A stretch of 64,000 nt of DNA from Rhizobium jaguaris. GTDB taxonomy: Bacteria > Pseudomonadota > Alphaproteobacteria > Rhizobiales > Rhizobiaceae. Location of the stretch: positions 487,501-551,500 of the forward strand of contig NZ_CP032694.1 in NCBI RefSeq assembly GCF_003627755.1, written 5' to 3'. The notes beneath the pieces are model-generated. The model had not been told where the DNA came from and ran no database searches. It saw only the letters and a program-made list of their open reading frames with translations. A program made the position numbers and the translations under genes. Below are positions 18,535 to 27,965 of the stretch, piece by piece (within the stretch, counting starts at the first letter, position 1; each line of letters starts with the position of its first letter).

Positions 18535-19038
18535 ATGGTCTGGAAGTTGATGTTTGCGAGTGTGGCGGGCTTCGCAGCGCGCGTTGCACCGGTTGCTGTG
18601 GCGTCGCCGCCGGCAAGGAATTTCGTGGCGGGCGCTGCCGGCGATATGGAATTGAAGCCATCGCCGATCGAACCGTCCTGGATCATTGCCGGGGCGCCTT
18701 CCGCCCGCCTGGCAGAGCATTCGCGCGGGCAGGACGATGCGGCGCTGACGGCGGTGTGGGATTGCACGGCCGGCGAGTTCCGCTGGCATTTCGGCTGGGA
18801 TGAAACCGTCATGATCCTCGAAGGCGAAGTGCATATTACCACGGAAGACGGCATCGAACGCGTGCTCGGCGCCGGTGACGTCGCCTATTTTGCCGGTGGC
18901 ACATGGGCCACATGGCGCATCGATTGCTATGTGAGGAAGGTTGCCTTCTGCCGCAAACCGTTCCCGAAGCCGCTGACCATGGCCTATCGCCTGCGTGACT
19001 TCGTAAGACAGGGCGGCGCACAGGGCATCGCTGCCTGA
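18535..19038 (+). CDS. Cupin domain-containing protein
   Basis: 167 aa from the ATG at 18535, which has GGGGGAT upstream. A hydrophobic N-terminal segment (residues 2-25) may be a signal or anchor. The small C-terminal cupin barrel contains WDCTAGEFRWHFGWDETVMI and the G-E-V...GAGDVAYFAGGT motifs, matching the enamine/anthranilate-type or EutQ-like (S)-ureidoglycine cupin class. Function unknown. Confidence 0.8.
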   Translation: MVWKLMFASVAGFAARVAPVAVASPPARNFVAGAAGDMELKPSPIEPSWIIAGAPSARLAEHSRGQDDAALTAVWDCTAGEFRWHFGWDETVMILEGEVHITTEDGIERVLGAGDVAYFAGGTWATWRIDCYVRKVAFCRKPFPKPLTMAYRLRDFVRQGGAQGIAA

Positions 19039-19136
19039 TTTGCGCCAACCCGCACTTTCCTGAAGCGCTTGAATAGCCGTTGCGTTTGAAGGCCGGGCGA
19101 CCTAAATCTGTCGGCGAATTCGAGCGAGGGCAGACT

Positions 19137-20084
19137 ATGGCTGGTATCAAGAACGTTGCGGTCCAGATGGACCACGTGAAGAGCATCAACATTGCAGGCG
19201 ATTCGACCTTCGCCATGAGCCTGGAGGCCCAGAACCGCGGCTATAAGCTCTTCCACTACACGCCCGAGCGTCTGAGCATGCGCGACGGCAAGATCTATGC
19301 TTCGGTCGAGCCGATGATCCTGCGCGACGTCAAGGGTGATCACTTCGAGCTCGGCGAGTCGGAACGTGTCGATCTTTCGACCATGGACGTGGTGCTGCTC
19401 CGCCAGGACCCGCCTTTCGACATGGCCTATATCACCTCGACGCACCTGCTCGAGCGCATTCATCCGAAGACGCTGGTCGTCAACGACCCGGCCTGGGTGC
19501 GCAATTCACCGGAAAAGATCTTCGTCACCGAATTCGCCGACCTCATGCCGAAGACGCTGATCACGCGCGATGGCGGCGAAATCCGCCGTTTCCGCGAAGA
19601 GATGGGCGACATCATCCTGAAGCCGCTTTACGGCAATGGCGGTGCCGGCGTGTTTCATTCGACCCGCGACGACCGCAATCTCTCTTCGCTGCTCGAAATG
19701 TTCGGCCAGATGTTCCGCGAGCCCTTCATTGCCCAGCAATATCTCCCCGATGTGCGCAAGGGCGATAAGCGCATCATTCTGGTGGACGGCGAAGCCGTCG
19801 GCGCGATCAACCGTGTGCCGGCCGAACACGATGCGCGTTCGAACATGCATGTCGGCGGCCGTGCGGAAGCGACCGAACTGACGCCGCGCGAAAGAGAAAT
19901 CTGCGACCGCATCGGCCCGGCGCTGAAGGCGCGGGGCTTCCTGCTCGTCGGCATCGACGTCATCGGCGACTACATGACCGAGATCAACGTCACCTCGCCG
20001 ACTGGCCTGCGCGAAGTCAGGCGGTTCGGCGGTGCCGATATCGCCAGCTTGCTGTGGGATGCGATCGAAGCGAAGCGCGCTTGA
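19137..20084 (+). CDS. gshB: Glutathione synthetase
   Basis: 315 aa ATP-grasp enzyme joining gamma-glutamylcysteine and glycine. [19 protein letters not shown] is the rhizobial start, preceded by GAGCGAGGG. The ATP-grasp features include [35 protein letters not shown] and the metal-binding end [13 protein letters not shown]. It is the last chromosomal gene before the mobile element, whose left target repeat begins 213 bp past its stop. Confidence 0.96.
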   Translation: MAGIKNVAVQMDHVKSINIAGDSTFAMSLEAQNRGYKLFHYTPERLSMRDGKIYASVEPMILRDVKGDHFELGESERVDLSTMDVVLLRQDPPFDMAYITSTHLLERIHPKTLVVNDPAWVRNSPEKIFVTEFADLMPKTLITRDGGEIRRFREEMGDIILKPLYGNGGAGVFHSTRDDRNLSSLLEMFGQMFREPFIAQQYLPDVRKGDKRIILVDGEAVGAINRVPAEHDARSNMHVGGRAEATELTPREREICDRIGPALKARGFLLVGIDVIGDYMTEINVTSPTGLREVRRFGGADIASLLWDAIEAKRA

Positions 20085-20297
20085 AGTTGGGTGCCTTGTA
20101 AGCTGCACAACGCCGGTTCGCCTATCGCCGCAGGGCGAGCCATATCGCAATGTCCATCCGGCGGCAGGTCAGGATCACTGACGACTGTCCGGTAGAGCTG
20201 TCGTTCGAAATAACGATCGGCACGAGACCGAAATGCGGTGTTGCGCCCGCCTGTAAAAATCGTTCCTTCGTTCTTTTATTGTTCTTGTTTCATTCCG

Positions 20298-20311
20298 TAA
20301 TTTCTGCCAAC
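20298..20311 (+). repeat. Left copy of the 14 bp target-site duplication (TAATTTCTGCCAAC)
   Basis: TAATTTCTGCCAAC, identical to 41066-41079 and in the same orientation. It abuts the first G of the left terminal inverted repeat exactly. The bases immediately outside differ (G on the left, A on the right), so the duplication is 14 bp. Confidence 0.93.
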
Positions 20312-20336
20312 GGGGTAAGGAGATACAAATAAAAAA
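20312..20336 (+). repeat. Left terminal inverted repeat of the casposon-like element
   Basis: Begins GGGGTAAGGAGATAC, then A, then AATAAAAAA. The right end read inward is the same except G at position 16. Similarity continues for a few bases (GCCA) after a one-base A-tract difference. Confidence 0.92.
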
Positions 20337-20967
20337 AGCCACTCGTGAGCGGGATCACATACGCTGGATCTCACGCAACTAAAAAGAGCATCGCTGAGAA
20401 GAGCGAAGAATGGCTCAATTCTCCATCGGCAAACATCCAAGTGATTCAACGCCTCCGTGTCCGCAAAGTGCGGTGTACGAAGAGGTGACTGCCATTTCGT
20501 ACACACGATGGCTTGCGGTCACCAGTAGCACGAAGCGACGGCTCGGCTCCGTTGACCGTGCCGCTGTCCGAAAGGAACACGCGGCAGAATGTGGTGTACG
20601 AAGATGACGATAGAGGCTTACAGATAGCGAAACGCGTACCCATGCCGGCCGCCGCTGCGGTATACCCTTGCGGACACTGGCCCGTACCCCGTCTCTGCAT
20701 CATCCGCCAGATCGTACAGCCGCGCCATACGAGCTTAGACGCTGCGGGGCATAATGTGTTGCAAGAACGGAGGCCGACATCCATGGGGGAAACGCCTGCG
20801 CGAGGCGACTTAGATACGCCCTCGTTAAAGTATTCAGTTTTCGCGATCCGAGTATCGTGGAAATCCCCCAAGCGAGTAGAGAGTCTACATCGCAACCGCT
20901 TGCCGAATCAAACCAATGCGTGTGTATTCGCCTTGCCCAACAATGAATGCCGCAAGTAAGAGAAATC
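20337..20967. other. Left subterminal region without a convincing gene
   Basis: About 630 bp between the left end and the NACHT start. Open frames here are overlapping and have no family resemblance or ribosome sites. It contains three copies of GTGTACGA: 20473-20480, 20594-20601 and an inverted copy at 20497-20504. Two of these lie within a shared 12-mer GGTGTACGAAGA. These could be regulator or integrase sites, or the promoter zone of the NACHT gene. Confidence 0.5.
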
Positions 20968-23900
20968 ATGCCGACGTCCGGTCCCCGCCTCCCTGCCCTT
21001 CCGACCCTTAGTGAAATCCTTCCCGATGGAACGGAAGGAGGAAAGGAATTCGGCCGAATTATTGATCTTCTTCTGTTCAACGAATGGCGAGGTGAAGGAA
21101 ACAAGTTTCAACCACTGGACGATTCCGCTGGAGACTTTCGCGGACTAGATAGTTATCGCTATGGCCGTCGCGGCAACAAAATAACGGGCTACCAGTACAA
21201 ATTTTATAGGTCTCCACTGAGCAGTCAGCACAGAAGCCTTATAGCAGCCGCGATCGAGCAGGCAGCTGAGAATTCCGAGAGTAAAATTTCGACGTATGTT
21301 CTTGTAACACCTGATGACCTGACGAACTCTGGAAAGCGAAAAGAAGGCGGCGATATCGCTTGGTTCGAAGCTCTGCGGGAAAAGTATCGATCCCGATTTG
21401 AGATCGAGCATATTGGCCATACAAAAATTATCGCAATGTTTTTAAGGGCTAGGCATCTTTGCCTTTTCTATTACCCATCTCTGGTTCCTCTCGGAGATGC
21501 GAGAAGAAAGACAATCCAGGAAGTCAGAGTACAATATGACGAGAACATGCGACGTAGATTCGGTCGCATCGAATTTGTAGGGATGTCCGTCTACAAAGAA
21601 GAAGCCTCTCGTCGGGTACCGTTGGAAAATATCTACATACCCTTATCCCTCGTGACTGAAGCTTCACCTGAGGAAAATGACGACACGCCCCGCATTGAGC
21701 CGGTTTCATTGATTGCTCCTGGCAAGAAATCGATTGTGCTTGGCGATCCCGGCTCCGGAAAATCCACACTTGTTTCATTTCTCGCATTAGTCGGCATCAC
21801 TCCCGCACTTCAAAAACGGTGCGCAGGAGCAGCGGACGATCGCCTTCCAATTGTCGTAACCCTGAGACGGTATGCTGACGAAATAAAGACGCGGAAGAAC
21901 TTGTCCCTCATAGATTATATCGTCGAAAGCGTTCAAGCGGACTTCAATATAGGTGCAGCGGACAAGAATTTTTTCGAAGCTTACATTGAAAGTGGGCGGG
22001 CAATAATTTTCTTCGACGGGCTCGATGAGCTTCCCGGCCCGCAGTTCAAGGGGTTAATGCGGCGAAGAATCGATTCCTTTTGCACCAGCTACCCTATAAA
22101 TACCGCAATAGTGACTTCGCGTATTGTCGGCTACGAGGCAGACGTTCGTTTCGACGCACCATATCGCCACTTTCGGGTTGCAAAACTTCGCTTGACCGAA
22201 ATTGAAGAATTTGTATCAGATTGGTACGGGGAGCGGATAAAAGAGGAAGTAGAACGCAGCAGAAATATCGCGGATCTTGTCAAGGTAATTAACAATCCGG
22301 ACAACGACGCGATAAGAGATCTTTCTAAAAACCCTCTACTACTAACAATTGTTACTCTTGTTCACAGGATAGACGCGGTTCTACCTGATCAAAGAGTTGT
22401 TCTATATCAAAAATGCACAGAAACTCTCCTCAACACTTGGAATAAAGCGAAAAAGCAGGATGACGAGCCGATAAAAGGCCGTATCGAACAACGTAATCGG
22501 TTAAGGGTTGAGGCGATTGCCTACTGGATGCATAGGAATAGCCTCCAGGCGAAAGGTCGAGCGGTTGCGCCGCACAGCGAGATAGTCAAGTTCCTTACGG
22601 AGCATATCGAAAGCAAAGAAAAGAAGCGCGACAAAGACGAACCGTCTGAAGATCAGGCGGAAGAGTTTTTTACTTTTGTGAGATCATCAGCAGGGCTGAT
22701 GATCGAAGCAGGTGATGGCCTCTACAGCTTTATCCATCTAACATTTCAAGAATACCTTTCAGCTACATATCTCACAACCTACGGCGAGGTCGGCGGAGCA
22801 CTTTCTATTTGGAATGAGCTGAACGGTGATCTGGAGAACCCTCGATGGCGAGAGGTTGTTCGCTTGCTGGTCGCTAGTCTTAAATCGGCCGCAGCCCAAG
22901 CGTTCTTTGTCGAGAAACTATGTGAAGCCAATCTCCAGAATCCTTCCCGTGATTGCACGCTGCTGCTGGTTGGGCTTTTACGGGATGGCATCGAACCAGC
23001 AGAGGAAAAGGCTGAACAGATTTGTCTTCAAGTATTTGACATACTTATGAAGACGGAGTCGCCTGATGATATTCGAACGATAAATACTGCGGTTAGATCT
23101 TGGACTCTCAAGGAGCATTCGAACCTTGAAACTGCCAAGTCCGTCTTCAAGCGAATATTCCACGACGCCTCACCGATAGACAAGCTAACGCTAGCCTTGA
23201 TTAACCAGAGCGCAGAGCTTGGGCCTCTCGATACAGAACTTCGCGCCGCCCTAGATTATGGCAGCCACAGATTCGTCGAACCCCTTCTATTTGGGCCAGA
23301 AGGTACTAAGCCTGCTTCCCCGATTTGGGGCGAGATGTATCTCAAACAGACGCTTGATGCATTTCAAGATCCTGACTCGAACGCGGCGTCGGCCATAGGC
23401 CTGGGAATATCAATCTTGCTCGACCCCACTGAGGTAGCGGAAAGGCTACTAAGCCGTAGTCTAAGCCTTCTAAGCAGCATTGGACGAGGCCCACATCGCG
23501 ACTACACAATGAATCTGGTCGCACTGGCTGGGGAGACAAACCTTCACCCATCACTTCGAGAGGCCCTAGCGTATTGCATCAACCCCACAAATGGATACGA
23601 AGAGCGCGTCGAACGAGGGCAACTGATTGAAGAGTTCTTCCACCGTTGGCTAAGTCACGTTCCGCAATTGAAACGTCGCGGCGACGAAAATACCCTGAGT
23701 GAAGCCGTACGACAGCGATTGCGCTTTTTCTACAGGAAGCCAGGAAGCAGAGCTGCGCTCCCCGGAACGCCCCAAACTGGCAAGCCCAGGCGAACACGCG
23801 AAATGGCGTTGATACGACGCTCGTTGAAGACGGTAAACCTTGATGCTGGGATTTATACACGCATGATCTTGGCATCCGACGTGATGCGGGAAAATATTGT

Positions 23901-24402
23901 CCCATCATTTGTCAAAGAAATGAACCTAACACCACCAGGCCATTGGGAAGAAACTCTGAGGGCGACACTAAGTGCGCTGGTTCCGCAGGCTATTGGTCGG
24001 TATTTCGACTACGAGGAGTGGCGATCCCTTACAGCGCGCTTGTCTACAAATCTTGCAACAGAAGATGATTTTAACTGGGCTTGTTGGTTAATATTGGTGG
24101 ATGTATGGGTCCGAGCAAATCGCGCTGCGTCAACTGACGCCCCTACCGGACTGGAAGATCTTATCAGCGTCTCCAGAGAATGCCGCCACGATCCTCTCCA
24201 GTTTGCTCTAGCATTTAGGGATATGTACATGGGTAACGAGGCAGCGCTCGGTAGAGCCGTGGAGCTTTGTGAAGCACAGGATTCCTACGCGTATAAAATG
24301 CTAGTATCTGCCGGCTGGCCAGACTGGTTTACTGATGAAACCTCCCTCTTCGAAAGAGGATCGGTCAAATCTCGAAAGAAGACTGGGCGTCGAAATCCAT
24401 AA
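20968..24402 (+). CDS. NACHT-type STAND NTPase with N-terminal PD-(D/E)XK-like nuclease domain (probable anti-phage bNACHT)
   Basis: 1144 aa from the ATG at 20968, which has AAGTAAGAG in front; an ATG at 20947 has no ribosome site. The first 110 residues look like a restriction-endonuclease fold: KEFGRIID, then DFRGLDSY, then GYQYKFYR, giving an E...D...Q-x-K pattern. The central NACHT ATPase has Walker A GDPGSGKST (about 259-267), Walker B IIFFDGLDE (about 346-354) and NPLLLTIVTL. FIHLTFQEYLSA near residue 588 is the hallmark after the winged-helix region. The remaining ~550 residues are helical and likely form the sensor. Bacterial NACHT proteins defend against phage by sensing infection and activating the attached effector; here that would be DNA cleavage. 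Defence function is inferred. Confidence 0.85.
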   Translation: MPTSGPRLPALPTLSEILPDGTEGGKEFGRIIDLLLFNEWRGEGNKFQPLDDSAGDFRGLDSYRYGRRGNKITGYQYKFYRSPLSSQHRSLIAAAIEQAAENSESKISTYVLVTPDDLTNSGKRKEGGDIAWFEALREKYRSRFEIEHIGHTKIIAMFLRARHLCLFYYPSLVPLGDARRKTIQEVRVQYDENMRRRFGRIEFVGMSVYKEEASRRVPLENIYIPLSLVTEASPEENDDTPRIEPVSLIAPGKKSIVLGDPGSGKSTLVSFLALVGITPALQKRCAGAADDRLPIVVTLRRYADEIKTRKNLSLIDYIVESVQADFNIGAADKNFFEAYIESGRAIIFFDGLDELPGPQFKGLMRRRIDSFCTSYPINTAIVTSRIVGYEADVRFDAPYRHFRVAKLRLTEIEEFVSDWYGERIKEEVERSRNIADLVKVINNPDNDAIRDLSKNPLLLTIVTLVHRIDAVLPDQRVVLYQKCTETLLNTWNKAKKQDDEPIKGRIEQRNRLRVEAIAYWMHRNSLQAKGRAVAPHSEIVKFLTEHIESKEKKRDKDEPSEDQAEEFFTFVRSSAGLMIEAGDGLYSFIHLTFQEYLSATYLTTYGEVGGALSIWNELNGDLENPRWREVVRLLVASLKSAAAQAFFVEKLCEANLQNPSRDCTLLLVGLLRDGIEPAEEKAEQICLQVFDILMKTESPDDIRTINTAVRSWTLKEHSNLETAKSVFKRIFHDASPIDKLTLALINQSAELGPLDTELRAALDYGSHRFVEPLLFGPEGTKPASPIWGEMYLKQTLDAFQDPDSNAASAIGLGISILLDPTEVAERLLSRSLSLLSSIGRGPHRDYTMNLVALAGETNLHPSLREALAYCINPTNGYEERVERGQLIEEFFHRWLSHVPQLKRRGDENTLSEAVRQRLRFFYRKPGSRAALPGTPQTGKPRRTREMALIRRSLKTVNLDAGIYTRMILASDVMRENIVPSFVKEMNLTPPGHWEETLRATLSALVPQAIGRYFDYEEWRSLTARLSTNLATEDDFNWACWLILVDVWVRANRAASTDAPTGLEDLISVSRECRHDPLQFALAFRDMYMGNEAALGRAVELCEAQDSYAYKMLVSAGWPDWFTDETSLFERGSVKSRKKTGRRNP

Positions 24403-25079
24403 TCGTGAGACAACGATCCTGAGTTGAGTTGGTTGTCTTGTCTCAACTTTGATGGCAAGTTCATGCATTTCGCGTAATGTGGGAGTAAAAACCAGCTCGT
24501 TCTACTCAAAGCATGCAGGATGTCGTCGGACTTGAACGACACGATGCTGCCCGCCAGTGATCGGGTCCATGGAAAGCGGTCGTAGAGTAGCTTCGCCTAT
24601 TCCGTGCAACGCAGAGCCCACAACAGACATGATGTTACCTCAGTTGCTGGAACGAGTGGTTTCTGAAGCTCTGGCGTTGTGGGATCTCCTGCGCATGCCA
24701 CCTCAGGAAAAGTTTAGTGTTCGCTATTCTGTAAGCCTTGATGAACCTGCCCACATATTGCAGCATCTGCCGTCAGTGAGACAGCAGTGTTTCACTGCCA
24801 GGTCGAACAGCCCTCGATAACATACGCCTTCGATCTCAGGGAACGCTTCCGATAGGCCGCACGGTAACAAACATGCCGTCTATTCGCATCAAGGTTATTG
24901 CGGGCTGGCCTCTTTCAACCGTCCCGTGCGACCGCTTGCCGTTCTTGAATGCGCTGCCATCTTGTGCAAGAAAAGGCACAAAAGGGAGACATCGTGTCCC
25001 CTAGCTATCCTTGAAGACCAGGTTTCTAAGGCTTTTAAGCGATGGTGGGCGCTCCCTCCGGACCGACCATCACCATCAA
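24403..25079. other. Intergenic region between the NACHT gene and cas1
   Basis: About 680 bp between the convergent NACHT and cas1 genes. I see no gene with family resemblance, no CRISPR-type repeats and no clear terminator. It may hold a decayed gene. Confidence 0.5.
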
Positions 25080-26198
25080 TCAAAAATGGATCTTTTCTTC
25101 GATCGGCTCGCGCGGCATCCCGCACACAACAAGCGCCACATATCGAGCCAATTGCGGGTTTAGCAGAACAGTCCCATCATTTCCGATGGTAAAATCGTCA
25201 CCTGAAAACACGTTGCTGCGAACAAAATGGAAGATTTGGTAATCGATCTGTGCCCGTTCCAGTTCGATCAAATCGAGCAAAAATGAATTTCGATTGGGCT
25301 GGCTCTCATGCAAAATGCCGATCGTCGGATCAAATCCTTCTGAAATCGCCTGAATTAACAACTCGCTCTCTGCAACCTGATATGCATAGTTCAATAGCGC
25401 GTTTATGGGGTGATGAGCACGCCGATTCCCGTTGATCACAAGAGGCGAATTTCGCTGTTCGAACGCCTTCCAATGATCCGGAATGAATTGCCGGCTTTTT
25501 CCCTTCCAAGCCGTTGTCACGCCGCGCCACGCTCTAAAATAGGCGGCGGCGCAATTTGCTTCTAACATGCGCAAACCGGGAACCGACGCCGGGGGCGCAT
25601 GGGAAAGGGAATTTAGACAAATCGCCAGAAAATCATTTGCAGCCTGCCAAGCTTCATTTTGGAAATTCATATTTTGCAGGGTTAACAACGAATATTCCAA
25701 TTTCCGGGCTATTAGCGCGATGCAGAATTGAAGCCGTCTTTCCCGGCTATCATGGGTTTCCCGCTGCCAAAGAACATTTTCTAATTTTGCTGAATAGCCA
25801 GCAGTTGTCGTCGAGCTAATAATCTCGCCTTGCCAATTTAGATGAACAAGGTCGATATTTTGCTCCTTCAACCACGACAGCACGTGAAAGGAAATTGAGC
25901 CCGAACAATCGAGAAAAATGAACCGCGACGGCAGCGATAAGTCACCCGGAAAAAACCGTATGATCTCCTGCTTCTGCGGATAATGGGTGAAGCCGTTTTT
26001 CACTAAAAGGGTGTTGCGCTCGATGCGCAAAGACACGCCGTGGCCGGAAAGAATAAGTGGCTGCTCAGTCCGACGCCTTGACGGTCTAAATTTTTTCAAT
26101 TTCTGAGCCTGCTTCAACCATACATCAGAACGCGGTTGCCATTCATCTGGGGGCTGTTTCTCTACCTGCTCTGGCAAGTTTTTCTTCGGGTTCCTCAT
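25080..26198 (-). CDS. cas1: Solo Cas1 integrase (candidate casposase)
   Basis: 372 aa. The N-terminal beta domain (about 45-135) contains LSGHGVSLRIERNTLLVKNG and FLDCSGSISFHVLSWLKEQN. The C-terminal helical catalytic domain keeps the Cas1 metal-binding residues: Glu213 in GLRMLEANCAA, His297 in PTIGILHES and Asp309 in SFLLDLIELE. HPINALLNYAYQVAESELL and SEGFDP are further family signatures. Residues 1-45 are a basic, low-complexity extension. There is no Cas2 neighbour and no CRISPR array; the gene lies inside an element with inverted ends and a 14 bp target duplication. It probably integrates the element by the Cas1 strand-transfer reaction. Its ATG overlaps the stop of a small upstream frame (ATGA) and lacks a good ribosome site. 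Confidence 0.88.
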   Translation of the reverse strand: MRNPKKNLPEQVEKQPPDEWQPRSDVWLKQAQKLKKFRPSRRRTEQPLILSGHGVSLRIERNTLLVKNGFTHYPQKQEIIRFFPGDLSLPSRFIFLDCSGSISFHVLSWLKEQNIDLVHLNWQGEIISSTTTAGYSAKLENVLWQRETHDSRERRLQFCIALIARKLEYSLLTLQNMNFQNEAWQAANDFLAICLNSLSHAPPASVPGLRMLEANCAAAYFRAWRGVTTAWKGKSRQFIPDHWKAFEQRNSPLVINGNRRAHHPINALLNYAYQVAESELLIQAISEGFDPTIGILHESQPNRNSFLLDLIELERAQIDYQIFHFVRSNVFSGDDFTIGNDGTVLLNPQLARYVALVVCGMPREPIEEKIHF

Positions 26199-26422
26199 TT
26201 CAATAAGCTACCACAACGCCTGGGTATTTTGAATCCCGGGCCTGAAATAAACATTTGAAAATAATATATTTTTCTCCCCATCCCAACGTATTTTTTAACC
26301 ATTTTCAAGCCGAACTCATTGGCACTGAACCCATCGATATGGGACATTGCTTGGGGGCGTTTTCGCGGTTTATATGAGTTGCCCGTTTCCGGAAGAATTT
26401 GAATCGCCTTCCGTATTTTCAT
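26195..26422 (-). CDS. Possible small basic protein translationally coupled to cas1
   Basis: 75 aa (MKIRKAIQIL... to ...RRCGSLLK), rich in Lys/Arg, no recognised family. It ends with the ATGA overlap that starts cas1; since cas1 has no clear ribosome site, coupling would explain its translation. Against it: the frame has no ribosome site itself, and its ATG shares a CATG with the divergent gene at 26421, so both being real is awkward. The span is A+T-rich and could instead be the cas1 promoter. Confidence 0.35.
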   Translation of the reverse strand: MKIRKAIQILPETGNSYKPRKRPQAMSHIDGFSANEFGLKMVKKYVGMGRKIYYFQMFISGPGFKIPRRCGSLLK

Positions 26423-26711
26423 GGCTGTGGTCGACAAGAAAATGAGCGCCAAAGATGATTGGCTTAATGGCGAGCCGATAGAGTCCGCTTGGTGGACTGT
26501 ACTGTCCCCGCGACAGAAGCAATCCTATCGGCGTACCCACTCGGACTCCAGCCACCTTGCCCAACAACGTCTGGCTTTCTTGACCATTTGCGATTTGATA
26601 GTCGAGGGCGTTGTAATTGCTACCGGCAAATTGGTGAAATCAGACGGAAAACCCAGCAATGAGATAGCCTACGTGGGGTCAAAATATTTCAAAAATATCG
26701 AATTATTCTGA
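26421..26711 (+). pseudogene. Unknown cargo gene, 3' end cut by IS3
   Basis: 96-codon frame (an internal ATG at 26442 begins MSAKDDWLNGEPIESAWWTV). Its stop codon TGA is the first three bases of the IS3 inverted repeat at 26709, so the natural C-terminus is missing. No known domain is recognised. Divergent from the cas1 side of the element. Confidence 0.5.
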
Positions 26712-26771
26712 CGTGCCACTGCGAATTTCCTCCAGAATGGATTAGAGTCCGGCCCATTAAAGGACGGACGC

Positions 26772-27038
26772 ATGAAGAAGCAGCGATTTACGGAAGAGCA
26801 GATTATTGCGGTGTTGAAGGAGCAGGAAGCTGGCGCGAAGGCGGCCGACCTTTGCCGCAAGCACGGAATTTCAGAAGCAACGTTTTACAACTGGAAAGCC
26901 AAATATGGCGGCATGGAGGTCTCCGAGGCGAAGCGGCTGAAGGCGCTTGAGGATGAGAACGCCAGGCTGAAGAAGCTGCTCGCCGAACAGATGCTTGATG
27001 CGGCCGCACTCCGCGAGCTTCTCCAAAAAAAATGGTAG
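26772..27038 (+). CDS. IS3 transposase OrfA (helix-turn-helix)
   Basis: 88 aa. [20 protein letters not shown] and [20 protein letters not shown] form the IS3 OrfA DNA-binding helix-turn-helix, followed by a leucine-zipper-like [15 protein letters not shown]. It ends in an A8 run at 27025-27032 that could promote the -1 frameshift making the OrfAB transposase. Confidence 0.95.
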   Translation: MKKQRFTEEQIIAVLKEQEAGAKAADLCRKHGISEATFYNWKAKYGGMEVSEAKRLKALEDENARLKKLLAEQMLDAAALRELLQKKW

Positions 27039-27961
27039 GGCCTGCCGCCAAGCGTGAAGCCGTCACGCACCTGAAGACCGTCATGGGGCTTTCGGAACGG
27101 CGGGCCTGCCAGATCATATCTGCCGATCGCAAGACGATCCGTTACCAGTCGAACCGACCGCCGGAGACCGAGTTGCGAGCGAAGCTGCGCGAGTTGGCTA
27201 ATGAGCGGCGGCGTTTCGGCTACCGTCGACTGTTCGTCCTGCTTCGGCGGGAGGGAGAGCCGTCCGGCGTCAATCGCATCTATCGGCTGTATCGCGAGGA
27301 AGGGCTTTCAGTACGAAAGCGGAAGGCCCGACGCCGTGCCGTCGGCACGCGTGCTCCGATCCTGGTCGAAGCGAAGGCCAATGCCCGCTGGTCGCTGGAT
27401 TTCGTCCACGACCAGTTTGCCTGCGGACGGAGGTTTCGCGTGCTCAACATCGTCGATGATGTGACGCGTGAATGCCTGGCAGCAATTCCGGACACCTCAA
27501 TCTCCGGCCGCCGTGTCGCACGCGAGCTGACGACGCTGATCGAACGACGTGGCAAGCCCGGAATGATTGTCTCCGATAACGGCACCGAACTCACCTCGAA
27601 TGCCATTCTTGCCTGGTCGAAGGATCACAAGGTCGAGTGGCATTACATCGCGCCGGGAAAGCCCATGCAAAACGGCTATGTCGAGAGCTTCAACGGGCGA
27701 ATGCGTGACGAACTGCTCAACGAAAGCCTGTTCTTCGGCCTCGATCATGCCCGAAGCGCCATCGCTGAATGGGCCGCCGATTATAATCATTTCCGGCCGC
27801 ACTCATCGCTCGGATATCAGACCCCGGCAAGCTATGCCGGGTCCATCGCCGCAACCGGCTCCAACGCTGCGCAAGATGAAAGCTTCGCGCTTCCGCCGGT
27901 TGCTCACACCGCGCCACTTGGCGTATTCAAAACCGCCGGGGCTCTAATCGCCGCTGGATGA
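27032..27961 (+). CDS. IS3 transposase OrfB (DDE integrase core)
   Basis: 309 aa. DDE catalytic domain with WSLDFVHD (first Asp), [18 protein letters not shown] (second Asp) and [14 protein letters not shown] (Glu), plus the C-terminal [15 protein letters not shown] motif. The frame overlaps orfA by 7 bp, and the functional transposase is probably the frameshifted fusion. Full length and apparently intact. Confidence 0.95.
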   Translation: MVGPAAKREAVTHLKTVMGLSERRACQIISADRKTIRYQSNRPPETELRAKLRELANERRRFGYRRLFVLLRREGEPSGVNRIYRLYREEGLSVRKRKARRRAVGTRAPILVEAKANARWSLDFVHDQFACGRRFRVLNIVDDVTRECLAAIPDTSISGRRVARELTTLIERRGKPGMIVSDNGTELTSNAILAWSKDHKVEWHYIAPGKPMQNGYVESFNGRMRDELLNESLFFGLDHARSAIAEWAADYNHFRPHSSLGYQTPASYAGSIAATGSNAAQDESFALPPVAHTAPLGVFKTAGALIAAG

Positions 27962-27965
27962 AAGT

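Noticed and set aside
20446..20959. Overlapping frames on both strands left of the NACHT gene
   Set aside because: They overlap each other, lack ribosome sites and family resemblance, and have unnatural compositions.
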